From positions 719,710 to 783,709 of the forward strand of contig MCGT01000010.1 in NCBI GenBank assembly GCA_002104935.1: 64,000 nt of DNA, written 5' to 3'. Shown piece after piece: positions 1-9,815 of this stretch. The stretch is from Hesseltinella vesiculosa (lineage: Eukaryota; Mucoromycota; Mucoromycetes; Mucorales; Cunninghamellaceae). How positions within the stretch are numbered: the first letter of the stretch is position 1; each line of letters begins with the position of its first letter. Position numbers and translations under genes: made by a program. A model generated the notes under the pieces. The model was not told the origin of the DNA. It saw only the letters and a program-made list of their open reading frames with translations, and did no database searches.

Positions 1-729
1 CCCAGAAGCGTAACAGGATCTTCTTTTTATTGTTCCTGGTTTATTGGCGTTCGTTTGCTTTTCATACCCCAACCTCCAGTGATGGCATTTTTTTTTGTGG
101 ATGCTGAGTTTCTCACATGGGTGAAGACGTTATGTCTCTGTTTCCGTGTGACACGTGTTTTCGCTTCAAATGTAGACTTTTTCATTTCAAGCGGGGCTTT
201 CGTTGTCAAAAATAACTGGCTTTGGCTTTTTTAATTAAATCTTTCACTCACTCCATTAAAATCTTTCACAGCAACATCATTTTCCTCCTTTGTTCATTTC
301 TCTTCTATCCATTCTTCCCTTACAAACCGAGTGAAAGCTGTTCAACCCATGTTGCTTAAGCTTATGCTAAAGTGCTGGTCACGCATGCTGTATTCTCATG
401 AGCCATGCCTTTCCAGTGGTCCCATTTTTTTGTTACACACCCATCTTCCCATTTGCTGCAATGATGATCGTCACCTAAAATTGACTGTGTCACTCAGTCC
501 CTTGATTGCAAAAAAAATTGTGTGTGTAGGCGCCTTTTGCAGTACTGACTATCAAATGGGCAACTCACAGTACCTTCCTGACAGAGGCCAAGTTTCACAC
601 TTTTCTCCCCTGACAGCCGCCCTCGCCAGCTTTCATACTCTTCGCAACGGCAAAACATAGAATTCTAATTTCCGCTCAGGGCAAAAAATGCTGTCGTTTG
701 CCATCACATTCACACGCTTTAAAAAATAA
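1..729. other. Intergenic, no supported gene
   Basis: AT-rich sequence with short homopolymer runs. Open frames here (for example 331-660 on the plus strand) are short, have no recognisable domain and no coding-like composition. I see no RNA gene or repeat in it. Confidence 0.5.
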
Positions 730-1506
730 CTAAATGGCTTGAGGTTTGGAAAATCTAAATGATTCAGGCGGTGTCTTACGGTATGTAAGATAGGATGATA
801 AAATAATGAATGATACTAGCAAAACAACAGTGATAATGGGTATGATAATCGATCCAGTATTTGAAGACGTGGATTGGTTGATTTTTTCTATCGTCCATGG
901 ATAGCAGTCCGAGTTAATGATGATATACAATCCTAAACCAAGAAACAAGAAAGGAAGTACGAGATGCATGTATCTTTGCATTAATTTCTGTATATATTCA
1001 TGCTTCACTAGTAAATAACCAGCTAAGCACCATACGCCTAGTAATACAAGAAAGATGGCTATATAGATCCCAAGCTGCTCGCCGTTGGCCTGTGCAAACA
1101 AAGGAACATAGACACTAATATTGTCAGCACCATTGGAAAAGGTGATAGTTGCCACTTTTGCCACATTCCTTATTCTTGTCTTGTAATTCACAGCAACTAC
1201 TTCATCTTCATCTGCTTCTTTGCAAACAACCAATTCAATCAGCTTGGATAGAAATATGCATATAGGTATTAAACCAAGGAACCCAATTGGTGCCGTAGGC
1301 ATGATAAAGGAAGCACCATAACCTAACAAGCTGATGGACACGATTGCTACGAAACCGATGTATTGCCCCAGCGTGATCTGAAACGGTGTTATTGAAGATT
1401 TTGTCGATTTTGATTCCGAGTAGAAAGTGACTAGCACGAAGATGTCATCGATGTTAGTGATCGCAAAAGAGCCGCTTGCTGTTCCGATAGTCTTTCCAAT
1501 ATTCAT
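730..1506 (-). CDS. CadD-type cadmium resistance transporter-like membrane protein
   Basis: Single-exon membrane protein of about 258 residues. The start at 1506 (MNIGKTIGTASGSFAITNID) is preferred over an upstream in-frame ATG at 1587 because the family begins just before the first membrane segment. Seen: SFAITNIDDIFVLVTFYSE in the first helix, then a GQYIGF helix, and the hallmark TFSNGADNISVYVPLFA in the middle. These match the paired NxDD and NGxDNxxxYxPLF motifs of the CadD/Cad family (PF03596). About six hydrophobic segments are visible. Family members export or bind Cd2+ in bacteria; in fungi the substrate is unproven. The absence of introns among intron-rich neighbours and the bacterial family suggest old horizontal transfer. 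The neighbour downstream is a transposase, so it sits in a transposon-rich edge. Confidence 0.8.
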   Translation of the reverse strand: MNIGKTIGTASGSFAITNIDDIFVLVTFYSESKSTKSSITPFQITLGQYIGFVAIVSISLLGYGASFIMPTAPIGFLGLIPICIFLSKLIELVVCKEADEDEVVAVNYKTRIRNVAKVATITFSNGADNISVYVPLFAQANGEQLGIYIAIFLVLLGVWCLAGYLLVKHEYIQKLMQRYMHLVLPFLFLGLGLYIIINSDCYPWTIEKINQSTSSNTGSIIIPIITVVLLVSFIILSSYLTYRKTPPESFRFSKPQAI

Positions 1507-1772
1507 GAGTTTTTGTAAAAGAAATGGGGATTCACAAAAACTGAAACACTTATACAAAAACAAAAAGAATAGATCACGAAATCTCACGTTTCAATTTTTT
1601 CATTTGGCTAGTGCCTGCAGTTTAACATGTGAGTTTTTTTCCAAAAATGAATGTTGATCACAAACGACATCGATTTTGATTGGGTAGCGACAGTCTTTTT
1701 GATCATGTGCGACATTGCTTGTTGGACGCAAGACCATTTTTGCCACTTCCAAAGGACCTACATTTTTGAGCT

Positions 1773-2270
1773 ACTTTTGTCAAGCCAAGCTGAGGAGAGT
1801 GACATTGAAACAGGAACGACATCAAAAGAAGATATTACCAGCATTGGAACCGTTTGTAAAGGGTGACATTGACTTTTGGATTACTTTTTAATATCGAGGT
1901 TTAAGTGACCAGCAGTAAAACTTGATCATGCATGATCGGCCAATGCGGAGATTGATTTGAACCACCAAATCTTTTCGTTTTAATTCTGAAAAAAAAAAGC
2001 AAAGGATACATAGCACTTTTGAGTGATCGGATCAATCTGATATTTTGTAAGGGTACACACATGCATGAATGATAATGATACTAAAAAAAGCAGGTCGATC
2101 GGTGAAGGCCGCCCAGCCAACTTTTGATCATTTTCGTTTTGTCATCTCCGGTTCCCCCGCTAAAAAAATTGAAAAATCGGTCATTTTGGTCAGGGTTCCC
2201 CCAGGCGACCTGATCAAAAATCGTAGTGAAAATTTGCTCTAAATTAATTCTTGTAGCGAAAAGGGTGTTT
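1773..2270. repeat. Dispersed repeat, copy A (diverged)
   Basis: About 500 bp that aligns by eye, with many substitutions, to 17710-18180. Shared blocks include gacattgaaacagg near the start, atgcatgaatga in the middle, cagccaacttttgat, and ttcttgtagc at the end. It contains no recognised protein-coding sequence and probably belongs to an old mobile element family. The rest of 1507-2468 shows nothing else I can name. Confidence 0.7.
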
Positions 2271-2468
2271 GTTTTTTATTATTTGCAGATGGCGAGCTTT
2301 TTTGTGGATGCGAGCAGCGTTTAGGTTGCCACCTACTACATGAAGACAAATAAATGCATGCCGCTTATGCTTGCTGTCCATTTTATTTTTTGAGTTTGTC
2401 TTTTTTTTTGCCTCACAAAATTGTCGTTCGTCGAAAAATAAAGTAGCTTTTTATTCGTAAGATTCAAA

Positions 2469-3761
2469 TTATTCTCTTATGCAGTCGTCAAAGCGAGAAA
2501 CTGATTGCCTAGCATACCCAAGTAGGTTTTGGTGCGTCACCTTCATACAGGCCTCGTTGATTCGTTCAGTCAGCTTCTCATCTTCTCGCATTCGGTCCCT
2601 ACGGACATGGCTTTTCAATTGCGCCCAGAATTGCTCAATTGGGTTAAGCTCAGGTGAGTAGGGAGGGAGATACACGCAATGGTAACCTCGCTTCTCGACC
2701 AAAGCGTTGATTGCTTTAGAAATGTGGATAGGGGCGTTGTCCATCACCAAAAAATAGCCCTTGAATTCGTCGTGCTTGTCCATAACATCCATGACGCTTT
2801 CAAGAAAGAGCAAGTAGTGATCTTTGGTTGTGCCTTTGGCGGGAGGTTTTTTTTTCCCGCTCTCTTCCAGCTTGCGTTTTTTCAATTGGTAGGGCAAGGG
2901 CTTGCGAATGGAAACTTGAACGATTCCCGCTGTGCAAATTGCACCAAGGATTGTATAGGTTTTAGCCCTGGTTGTGCGGACAGAAACTACAGGAGTCGTC
3001 CCTTTCTTTGACCAGCCAGATGATCGACGCAGATGGATGCTAAACGCTGCTTCGTCTATGAAAATGCAATTGGAAAGGTAGTCCATATTCGTCTCTTCTT
3101 GCATATGCTTGACCCATTCATAGCGCGCTTCGATTGCTTCAGGAGAATCCCGAGCTTCGGCGTACAGCTCCACCTTCTTAAACGTCATCTTCATTTCGTG
3201 CTTGAGGAAATTGTTTACAGCTGACCGCTTAATTTCCAGACCGACAAAATCCTTGGTCAACCCGTCTGTCGCTTCATCAATTGTTGCTGTTGGGTTATCG
3301 TCGAATAGGGCTATCAAATAAGCCTTATGGTTCTCGTTCAATATCGGCTTTCTTCCTCCGTGTTGCTTCCTCATGAGACCCTCATCACCATGTTTTCGAA
3401 AAGCTTCCACCCACCGCTGGGCTGTGCGAGGCACCTTGAGTCCATACTTTGCAGCAATAACTGTGGTTGGTATTTGGGGTTTTTCCAGGCACTCGTCAAC
3501 GATGATCTTCTTGAATTCATATGAATAGTGCTCTCCTTTTTTTTGGTGTCCTGTTTTCTGTTTGGAAGGCTGCTCTGGCTTCACGTCAGTCTCAGGAACA
3601 GGGGCAATTTGCTGCTGCATGTGCTGCCGGTGGTCGTCGAACGACGTGATCCCCTCGACTTCCATCTTGACATCCTCAGCAGCCACAATGTCCATGGCAT
3701 CGTCACCATGCTCATTAAGCACATGTCCGTTACCATCATCATATATAAACTGAAATGGCAT
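2469..3761 (-). CDS. Tc1/mariner-IS630 superfamily DDE transposase
   Basis: Intact single-exon transposase of 430 residues. The ATG at 3761 (MPFQFIYDDGNG) is chosen; an upstream in-frame ATG at 3842 adds a serine/phenylalanine-rich stretch that looks non-coding. Domains in order: an acidic leader, a helix-turn-helix DNA-binding region (YGLKVPRTAQRWVEAFRKHG, then GGRKP), and a DDE catalytic core. Catalytic residues are visible as FIDEAAF (first Asp), VMDNAPIH (second Asp) and PYSPELNPIEQFWAQLK (Glu). This matches DDE_3 (PF13358) enzymes that cut and paste at TA sites. No stop or frameshift interrupts it, so it may be active. I could not find clear terminal inverted repeats by eye. The C-terminal motifs are repeated in the degraded fragment about 400 bp away. 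Confidence 0.9.
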   Translation of the reverse strand: MPFQFIYDDGNGHVLNEHGDDAMDIVAAEDVKMEVEGITSFDDHRQHMQQQIAPVPETDVKPEQPSKQKTGHQKKGEHYSYEFKKIIVDECLEKPQIPTTVIAAKYGLKVPRTAQRWVEAFRKHGDEGLMRKQHGGRKPILNENHKAYLIALFDDNPTATIDEATDGLTKDFVGLEIKRSAVNNFLKHEMKMTFKKVELYAEARDSPEAIEARYEWVKHMQEETNMDYLSNCIFIDEAAFSIHLRRSSGWSKKGTTPVVSVRTTRAKTYTILGAICTAGIVQVSIRKPLPYQLKKRKLEESGKKKPPAKGTTKDHYLLFLESVMDVMDKHDEFKGYFLVMDNAPIHISKAINALVEKRGYHCVYLPPYSPELNPIEQFWAQLKSHVRRDRMREDEKLTERINEACMKVTHQNLLGYARQSVSRFDDCIRE

Positions 3762-3927
3762 CACAGAAAAAAAAACTCGTCGAGACAAAGTGAAAACATC
3801 AAAAGAGGAAGAATCTGACAATTTGAAAACCAAGGGCGACATTTCGCCATTCCCAAGGCGACATTTCTAAAATCTGTGTGTGACAATAATTTTTATCAAA
3901 ACGACGGTTGAAATTGGGTTGACAGTA

Positions 3928-4698
3928 CACTCTTTCCATGAATAAGTGGCGGCTCACCTGGAAGACGGATTGCGGACTTTGGATTTCCGAGTGTCGCACA
4001 AGCCAAGACAAATTTGGCGCAACTTTTTTTTTTTTTTGACAGGATGACCAAAAGCATAATGTCGCATTTTGAGAAAGTTGCCTTTTTCTACGATCCTTGG
4101 TGCTTGTGCTTCTGGTGTTGTTCAAATCAGCATGAGAAGTCCGCCTACAGGGAACAAAAAAGCAAACTTGATCAAGTTACCTACAAACACATTGGCATCG
4201 GCACAAACACTCATCACTACATCGCCTTGTTGAATGAGGTCATGAAACTATGGACCAACCTCCAGAATTTGAGGGCTGCTATTTGGTGATGGACAATGCA
4301 CCAAGTCATCAATCCAAGGCCATCGATACTTTCATCAGGAATCGTGGGTATCGATGCATGCATCTTCCAACCTATTCCCCTGAGCTCGATCCGATTGAGC
4401 AGTTCGGGTCGGCCGCATCGTCAAAGCGGCGTGTAATGATGTTTCTATCAAGGATCTGCATGGCTTTATCAGTAATTCTTCTCCCCGCATCATTGACTGC
4501 TTCCATAGGACCCCTATGTAGTTGTATTTAAGTAACAGTTTGTCGCACGACAAGTCTATTACGACACGAAAAAAAAATATCTACGACAAAAAAAAAAAAA
4601 AGTTGCGCCAAATTTGTCTTGGCTTGTGCGACACCAGGGAAATCCAAAGTCCGCCACCTGTCTTCCAGGAGAGCCGCCACTTATTCATGGAAACGCTG
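3928..4698. mobile_element. 771-bp TA-flanked element with ~95-bp terminal inverted repeats
   Basis: The left arm (3928-4022) and right arm (4601-4698) are near-perfect reverse complements. They share cttattcatggaaa, the ccgccact block, aaatccaaagtccgc and ggcttgtgcgaca. Inside the arms come a T-run on the left and a matching A-run on the right. TA dinucleotides at 3926-3927 and 4699-4700 flank the arms, the target duplication expected of Tc1/mariner elements. The interior carries a frameshifted transposase fragment, so the element is non-autonomous. Confidence 0.85.
4165..4521 (+). pseudogene. Truncated, frameshifted Tc1/mariner transposase (C-terminal part)
   Basis: Fragment of a DDE_3 transposase inside the TA-flanked element. 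Seen in three frames: THHYIALLNEVMK near 4200-4245, then MDQPPEFEGCYLVMDNAPSH from 4250 with the second catalytic Asp, then YSPELDPIEQF with the catalytic Glu near 4375-4405. After a further shift comes KAACNDVSIKDLHGF and a TAG at 4519-4521. The first catalytic Asp and the DNA-binding domain are absent. It is related to, but clearly different from, the intact transposase at 2469-3761, so it is a remnant of another family member. Confidence 0.85.
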
Positions 4699-4837
4699 TA
4701 CAAAAATCGCTTGCCCAAAGAAAAAAAAAAAAACTAAAAGCATCGAGACTTGGTCATCTGAGCGGTCTGTCCAAAAAATGCAATGAACAATTTCGACATC
4801 GTCATCCTGACCGCATTAAACACGTGTTATCTGAATA

Positions 4838-5093
4838 AGAAAATGACAATGTTGTCTGAAAAAGAAAATGACAATGTTGTCTGAAAAAGAAAGCGACAAT
4901 GTTGGCTGAAAAAGAAATCGACAATGTTGGCTGAAAAAGAAAGCGACAATGTTGGCTGAAAAAGAAAGCGACAATGTTGGCTGAAAAAGAAAGCGACAAT
5001 GTTGGCTGAAAAAGAAAGCGACAATGTTGTCTGAAAAGAAAACGACAATGTTGTCGATTCTGACTTGAAAAAGAAAGCGACAATATTGTCTTT
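4838..5093. repeat. 25-bp minisatellite, about 9-10 copies
   Basis: Tandem units of gacaatgttggctgaaaaag plus aaagc (25 bp). The acaat element recurs at 4846, 4871, 4896, 4921, 4946, 4971, 4996 and 5021, then at slightly irregular spacing (5045, 5079). Outer copies read gttgtct and inner copies gttggct, so the array grew from the middle. The minus-strand frames through it are repeat shadows, not genes. Confidence 0.95.
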
Positions 5094-5588
5094 TCGAACG
5101 GACACTTCATCTACTGCTTTTTGTCTTTGTCATCCACCCACCAGCGACTTCCATCCATCTGTGAAAAGGTACATGAAAAGTGTCACTTACCAGTCATGCC
5201 ACATTACTATTCACGAAGCCGCAAGGACACCATCGCCTAACGCAAGGATGCAGTCCAACCTTGGCTGATGGCTGGAGTCGACTTTATAACGGCGTCATTG
5301 TTGGCAAGTCAATGGCCTAACCTCCTACTCTCCATCACATAGAGAACTAGGCAGTGAGCCTGTGCTCACAAGCCAAACTCTAAGCCTGCCTTATTTTAAC
5401 CAACAGGTTGCCTTCAAAGAATCGTACTGTGCTCTTGCTGGTTTATTAAAAATCTATTTTCAAAAATCAATATGACGCCATGCATTTGTTGTAACCGCTA
5501 GACTCAGCTCTCGAATCCTCGGTCGAATGCCCTTGGAGCGAGACCTTGGAGACCAATGTTGAAGGAGGTGTGAGAAAAAGAAGACGGG

Positions 5589-5624
<36 letters not shown>

Positions 5625-5648
5625 GCAGGGCGGGTTTTTATTTGCTGA
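5094..5648. other. Intergenic, contains a 34-nt A tract
   Basis: No supported gene. A pure run of 34 A residues lies at 5589-5622, immediately outside the left arm of the inverted-repeat element that follows. The rest is unique-looking, mixed-composition sequence. Confidence 0.6.
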
Positions 5649-6937
5649 CGGTTAGTTGAGCCCTGACCGGTTGGGTGGCCAAGCCTAGAATTGTAAAAAC
5701 ATCGACTTTTTGATCTAGGTTAGATTTTGACTTTTATTTGAAACCACAGATAGAAGATATATTTTGTAGGTGGCAGCTTGATTTTCAGAAGGATTGAATA
5801 ACAATTGCAAACTTTCACCCATGACGACGGGTGAATAGGTGCATTTCCCGATTTGGAAGAAAAAGGTCAAGACAAAAAATGGCAGAGTGAGCGAGTGACG
5901 AGAGGTAAAAAGGAACGCAGGACTATTCGACGTAGAGGAAGGGTCAGTGAGAAAATTCATAGTTTTACGAGAGTTGTACAATGACTGGTTAAGGAGATAT
6001 GGCTAGGATAGCCTGTGGACTTGTAAGCGGAAAATGGCCAAAGTCGGTAGGTCAGTGAAGGGGATGACAGATTTTGTGCACAAGTGATGCTTGGCAAATG
6101 GAAAGTGAATACCGCATGGTTGCCACTGAGAACGTTGGAACAGTGTCTATTGATGATACCATCACTGCTGAAGGGGGAAAAAAAAAGAGGTAGGTTAAAA
6201 ACGTCCTGGTTTTTTTTTTTTTTTTTTTTTTTACACGATTTCGCTGTCTGGCGGCAATCTTTTGAGATCGAACCGAATTTGATGACATGGCAAATGTATT
6301 TCATTTTCGAGCAAATGGATGGAACATTTATACGCAACTTTGACACCAAAAGTTGCGCAGCTCATCAACGACAGGATCATGACGATGTCCTAGACAAAGC
6401 GAGAGTGGTGGTCACAAGACATATCATCATCCGTCGCTGTAGGGTTGGCAATGATATCGTTGGCCATAACATCAAGCTTTTACGAAACAAGAACCATACC
6501 AAGTTTGCGTACAAACTCTGGCACGCGCCTTCTCTGACCAACCTCTTTTGCTTTTTCCTCCGCTTACAAGCCCACAGACTTTCCTAGCCATATCTCCTCA
6601 ACCAATCATTGTACAACTCTCGTAAAACTATGCATTTTCTCACTGACCCTTCCTCTACGTCGAACAGTCCTGCGTTCCTTTTTACCTCTCGTCACTCGCT
6701 CACTCTGCCATTTTTTGTCTTGACCTTTTTCTTTCCAAATCGGGAAATGCACCTATTCACCCGTCGTCATGGGTGAAAGTTTGCAATTGTTATTCAATCC
6801 TTTTGAAAACCAGGCCGTCACCTACAAAATATATCTTCTATCTGTGGTTTCAATGAAAAGTCAAAATCTAACCTAGATCAAAAAGTCAATGTTTTCATAA
6901 TTCTAAGCTTGGCCAATAGTCAAGGCTCAGCTAAGTG
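5649..6937. mobile_element. Foldback-like element with ~380-bp inverted repeats
   Basis: The arm at 5649-6035 is the reverse complement of 6560-6937 with a few percent substitutions. Matching blocks include the outer gagcc/ggctc segment with ggccaagc, the gatctaggttagattttgac block, tgcaattgttattcaatcc, the ccattttttgtcttgac block and the inner agccatatctcct/cgcttacaagcc end. The unpaired middle (about 6036-6559) is 524 bp, with a 22-nt T tract and no recognised domain. It looks like a non-autonomous long-TIR or foldback element. Target duplications were not identified. Confidence 0.85.
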
Positions 6938-7370
6938 GTCAGACAATGTCCGACATGGTTTTCTTTTTTCAGCCAAAAAAAAAAAAGGGACCTCCACCTC
7001 CAAACTGCTCAGGCTGATCGCCTTTGGTGAGAATTGACCAGTGTTACTGTAAAAATCACAACCCTCCTCGATCACTTTCTCCAGAGCTAGACCAAGCTTT
7101 CTCCTGCCCAAACTTGCCTGCCGTAAGCTGCCCAGCCTCTAACAATTTTCTCTTTTTTGCCTGGGATTTGGAAGTCCCAAAACATAATCCTGACAAAGTT
7201 GGCTGGGCATCCGTGTGTCACATACCAATACAGTTAATATCATTTAAACTTATACAAATGAAATTGGGGTTTTCGAAAAATACAAGTTATTAGTTTGTGT
7301 TTATTGCTTTATTGGCATTTCCGTGTAGCATAAATGACCAAAAAGAGTGACACAAAAAGTGCGTTTTTTT
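6938..7370. other. Intergenic between mobile elements
   Basis: No supported gene or repeat; a short A-rich tract lies near 6976-6987. It separates the foldback-like element from the pogo/Tigger remnant. Confidence 0.5.
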
Positions 7371-8450
7371 AATTTGGCTCAGAAGAGGGGGAAAAAATCA
7401 GATTTTTTTTTTGCTTCAATCAGCTTTTGATTGTTGACTTTAGTTCTGAGGCAAATTTTCCCAATACAATCGACAGTTTCATTTCCGTTTCAGCATTGCA
7501 TTCATGGTGTTGTTGACAAGCATGGCAAAGTGATGAAGGTCCTCGATTGATGTGCTTGCACGGTAGACTCATCGTCCGCGCCAATGCCCTCTTCCGATTA
7601 CTTCTCTTCTGTGTCTATGTCAAAACGATGGCTGATACCATCAGCATTCTCGTTCTCCAAGTTGAACAAAAACATCAAATCGGTGGCTGTAACGTCTTTG
7701 CCAGTATCCCAGGGCATTGGGAAGGCTAAGCTGTCAATGTCAATTTCACTGGCAGAGGCAATATCGTCCATGATGCCTTTCGGGAGTCCGGCATTTCTGA
7801 GCCTTGCGATAGTGGCGTCCGTTGACTGAGTCATGCCTTCAGTGCTGGTCATTTCTTCGCGATCTAGTGATATTAGCACCGTCGGAGGAGGCTTCAAAAA
7901 TTCCTGTTTTTACGAAGCAGCTCTTCATGGCCGCAGGCGTGACATCGTTCCACGCCATTTTTGCAATGAAAATTGCTGTTTTGCATTGTTTTTGTAAGGT
8001 AACTCCCTTTCATATTCTTCCTGAGAGGGCTTTCTGCAGCGCCAAGGTCATGCTCCATGAGCTTTTTGCTGATAAAAATAAAATAAAAAGTGAGTCACTT
8101 GGCATCACACACCAGCCATTTTTACCAATAATGCCGTTTAAACGACTGGATGATACCAGCATCAAGATGTTGGTACTGGCTGGTCGTGTTAAGAGGTAAA
8201 AATGTTATTTCGACATTTCCAAGGCACTTTTTCAGCTCATCATCGATTTTATGAATTGGAGCATTGTCCAAGATGAGGAAGCATTTTTGACCACGGTGTC
8301 TTTTGTCAATTTTTGAACATTTTTCCACAATGCAGTGCCGGAACACATCACTGGTCATCCAGGCTTTTTGGTTTCTGTAAACCCAGTTACCGGCGTGTCC
8401 ATATGGCTGACCGTGACAATTTTAAAATCGGTGTTTAAAACCCAAAATTG
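7371..8450 (-). pseudogene. Pogo/Tigger-type (DDE_1) transposase remnant
   Basis: The C-terminal half of a DDE_1 (PF03184) transposase, read from about 8450 down to 7371. Seen: NQKAWMTSDVF, then CFLILDNAPIHKIDDELKKC with a catalytic Asp, then QYQHLDAGIIQSFKRHY with the third acidic residue of the pogo/Tigger type. The frame then breaks. After it come KNGVERCHACGHEE in one frame and KMAWNDVTP-like sequence in another, then GMTQSTDATIARLRNAGLPKG and WDTGKDVTATDLMFLFNLEN. Stops and frame changes show it is dead. The end near 7371 (rc of aatttggctcagaag) matches the end of the opposed copy. Confidence 0.85.
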
Positions 8451-8909
8451 ATGTCAGATCGTATGAACCATCTAGTCAACTACTTGCGCGCAGGAAATAA
8501 AAAAAAAAGCACGGCGATGGTATACAAAGGTACAGAAGATTTCGAAAAAAAATTAGAGGTGCAAATACTCTCCTAGAAAAAATCTGAAAGGAAAATTGAT
8601 GTACAAAAAAAAAAATCTGCTCTAGTTCACTTGGATTAAGCTTGGGTATGTTGTTTTAAGGACAGAGTGAGCTCATCTCGAAAAAAAAATTGGTCTCCAG
8701 GACACGCTTTAAACCCGTCAAAGTCTGAAAAGGCAATTGCGGGGGACGGAAACCAAGTCATCCCAGGTTCGAAAAAAAACCCATATTTAGACATAGCAAG
8801 AAAAGTGTAATGTTTAAGCAAATACTTGCCTTCAATGGTAATGAATATAATTGTGAGCGATATATTTTTCTTTATATGGGTGGTGGATTTTTTGAAAAAA
8901 TACTTTCTG
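8451..8909. other. Spacer between two opposed transposase remnants
   Basis: AT-rich sequence with many A-runs. No coding sequence recognised. The short open frame at 8636-8821 has no support. Confidence 0.45.
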
Positions 8910-9572
8910 ACCCTCTCTTAGCAAGAATATGAAAGGAAGAGGCCTTTACAAAATCAATGCGAGGACAGCCATTTTCATTGCAAAAATGGCGTGGAACGAT
9001 GTCACGCCCGTGACCATTAAGAACTTCTTCATAACAACGGGACTTTTTGAAGCCCCTCCTCCGGCATTGCTGGGATCACTGGAACGCGAACAAATAGCCA
9101 GCACTCACGGCATGACTCAGTCAACGGATGCTACTATCGCAAGACTCAGAAATGCCGGACTCCCGAAAGGCATCATTGACGACATTACCTCTGCCAGTGA
9201 AATTGACCATGACAGCTTTGCCTTCCCAATGCCCTGGGATACTGGCAAAGATGTTACAGTTAACGATTTGATGTTCTTATTCAACTTGGAGAACGAGAAT
9301 GCTGATGGTATCAGCCATCGTTTTGACATGGATACAGAAAAGAAGCAACTGGAAGAAGTCGTTGGCACGGACGATGAGCCGACAGCCACATCAATCATGG
9401 ACCTTCATCACTTTGCCATGCTTGTCAACAACACTGTGAATGCAATTCCATTCAACACTGAAACTGAAATGGAACTGTCTATTATATTGGGCAAAGTTGC
9501 CTCAACCATCAGAAGCAGATCGAAGCAAAAAAAAGTTTCTGATTTTTTCCGCCCTTCTGAGCCAAACCACTT
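8910..9572 (+). pseudogene. Pogo/Tigger-type transposase C-terminal fragment (opposed copy)
   Basis: Reads in the opposite direction to the 7371-8450 copy and covers only its last part. Seen: AIFIAKMAWNDVTPVTIKNF, then GMTQSTDATIARLRNAGLPK, then PMPWDTGKDVTVNDLMFLFN and KQKKVSDFF before the shared end. In Tigger/pogo transposases the helix containing AWNDVTPxTIxNCF follows the DDE core, so the catalytic core is missing here. A frame stays open from 8929 to 9838, but the end beyond 9572 is unrelated sequence. This is a truncated transposon, not a host gene, although its reading frame is better preserved than in the minus-strand copy. Confidence 0.8.
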
Positions 9573-9815
9573 TTATTTTTTCGAAAATCCCAAATCCATT
9601 TTTATAAGTTTAATGATATTGAATGTAGCTCCATGTCTCGTTACTGCGTTTGGTTCAACATCTTATGACGATCTGGTTGCACTCTACAGAATAGGACCTA
9701 ACCAATTTTTTTTATTGTTACGAAAGAGCAAAGGAGGCTATGGATATGAAGGTGAGGGAGGAGGAACAAAAAAAAAGTACAACATGGGAATAAAGGCGAG
9801 TGGTGGTATTTTTTT

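Noticed and set aside
4802..5093. CRISPR-like array
   Set aside because: The repeats are contiguous with no spacers, and the host is a eukaryote.
4802..5110. Phe/Ser-rich minus-strand frames of 92-102 codons
   Set aside because: Direct translations of the 25-bp minisatellite.
6084..6587. 167-codon plus-strand frame inside the foldback-like element
   Set aside because: No domain, includes an 8-Phe run from a T tract, and runs into the inverted arm; not convincing as a transposase.
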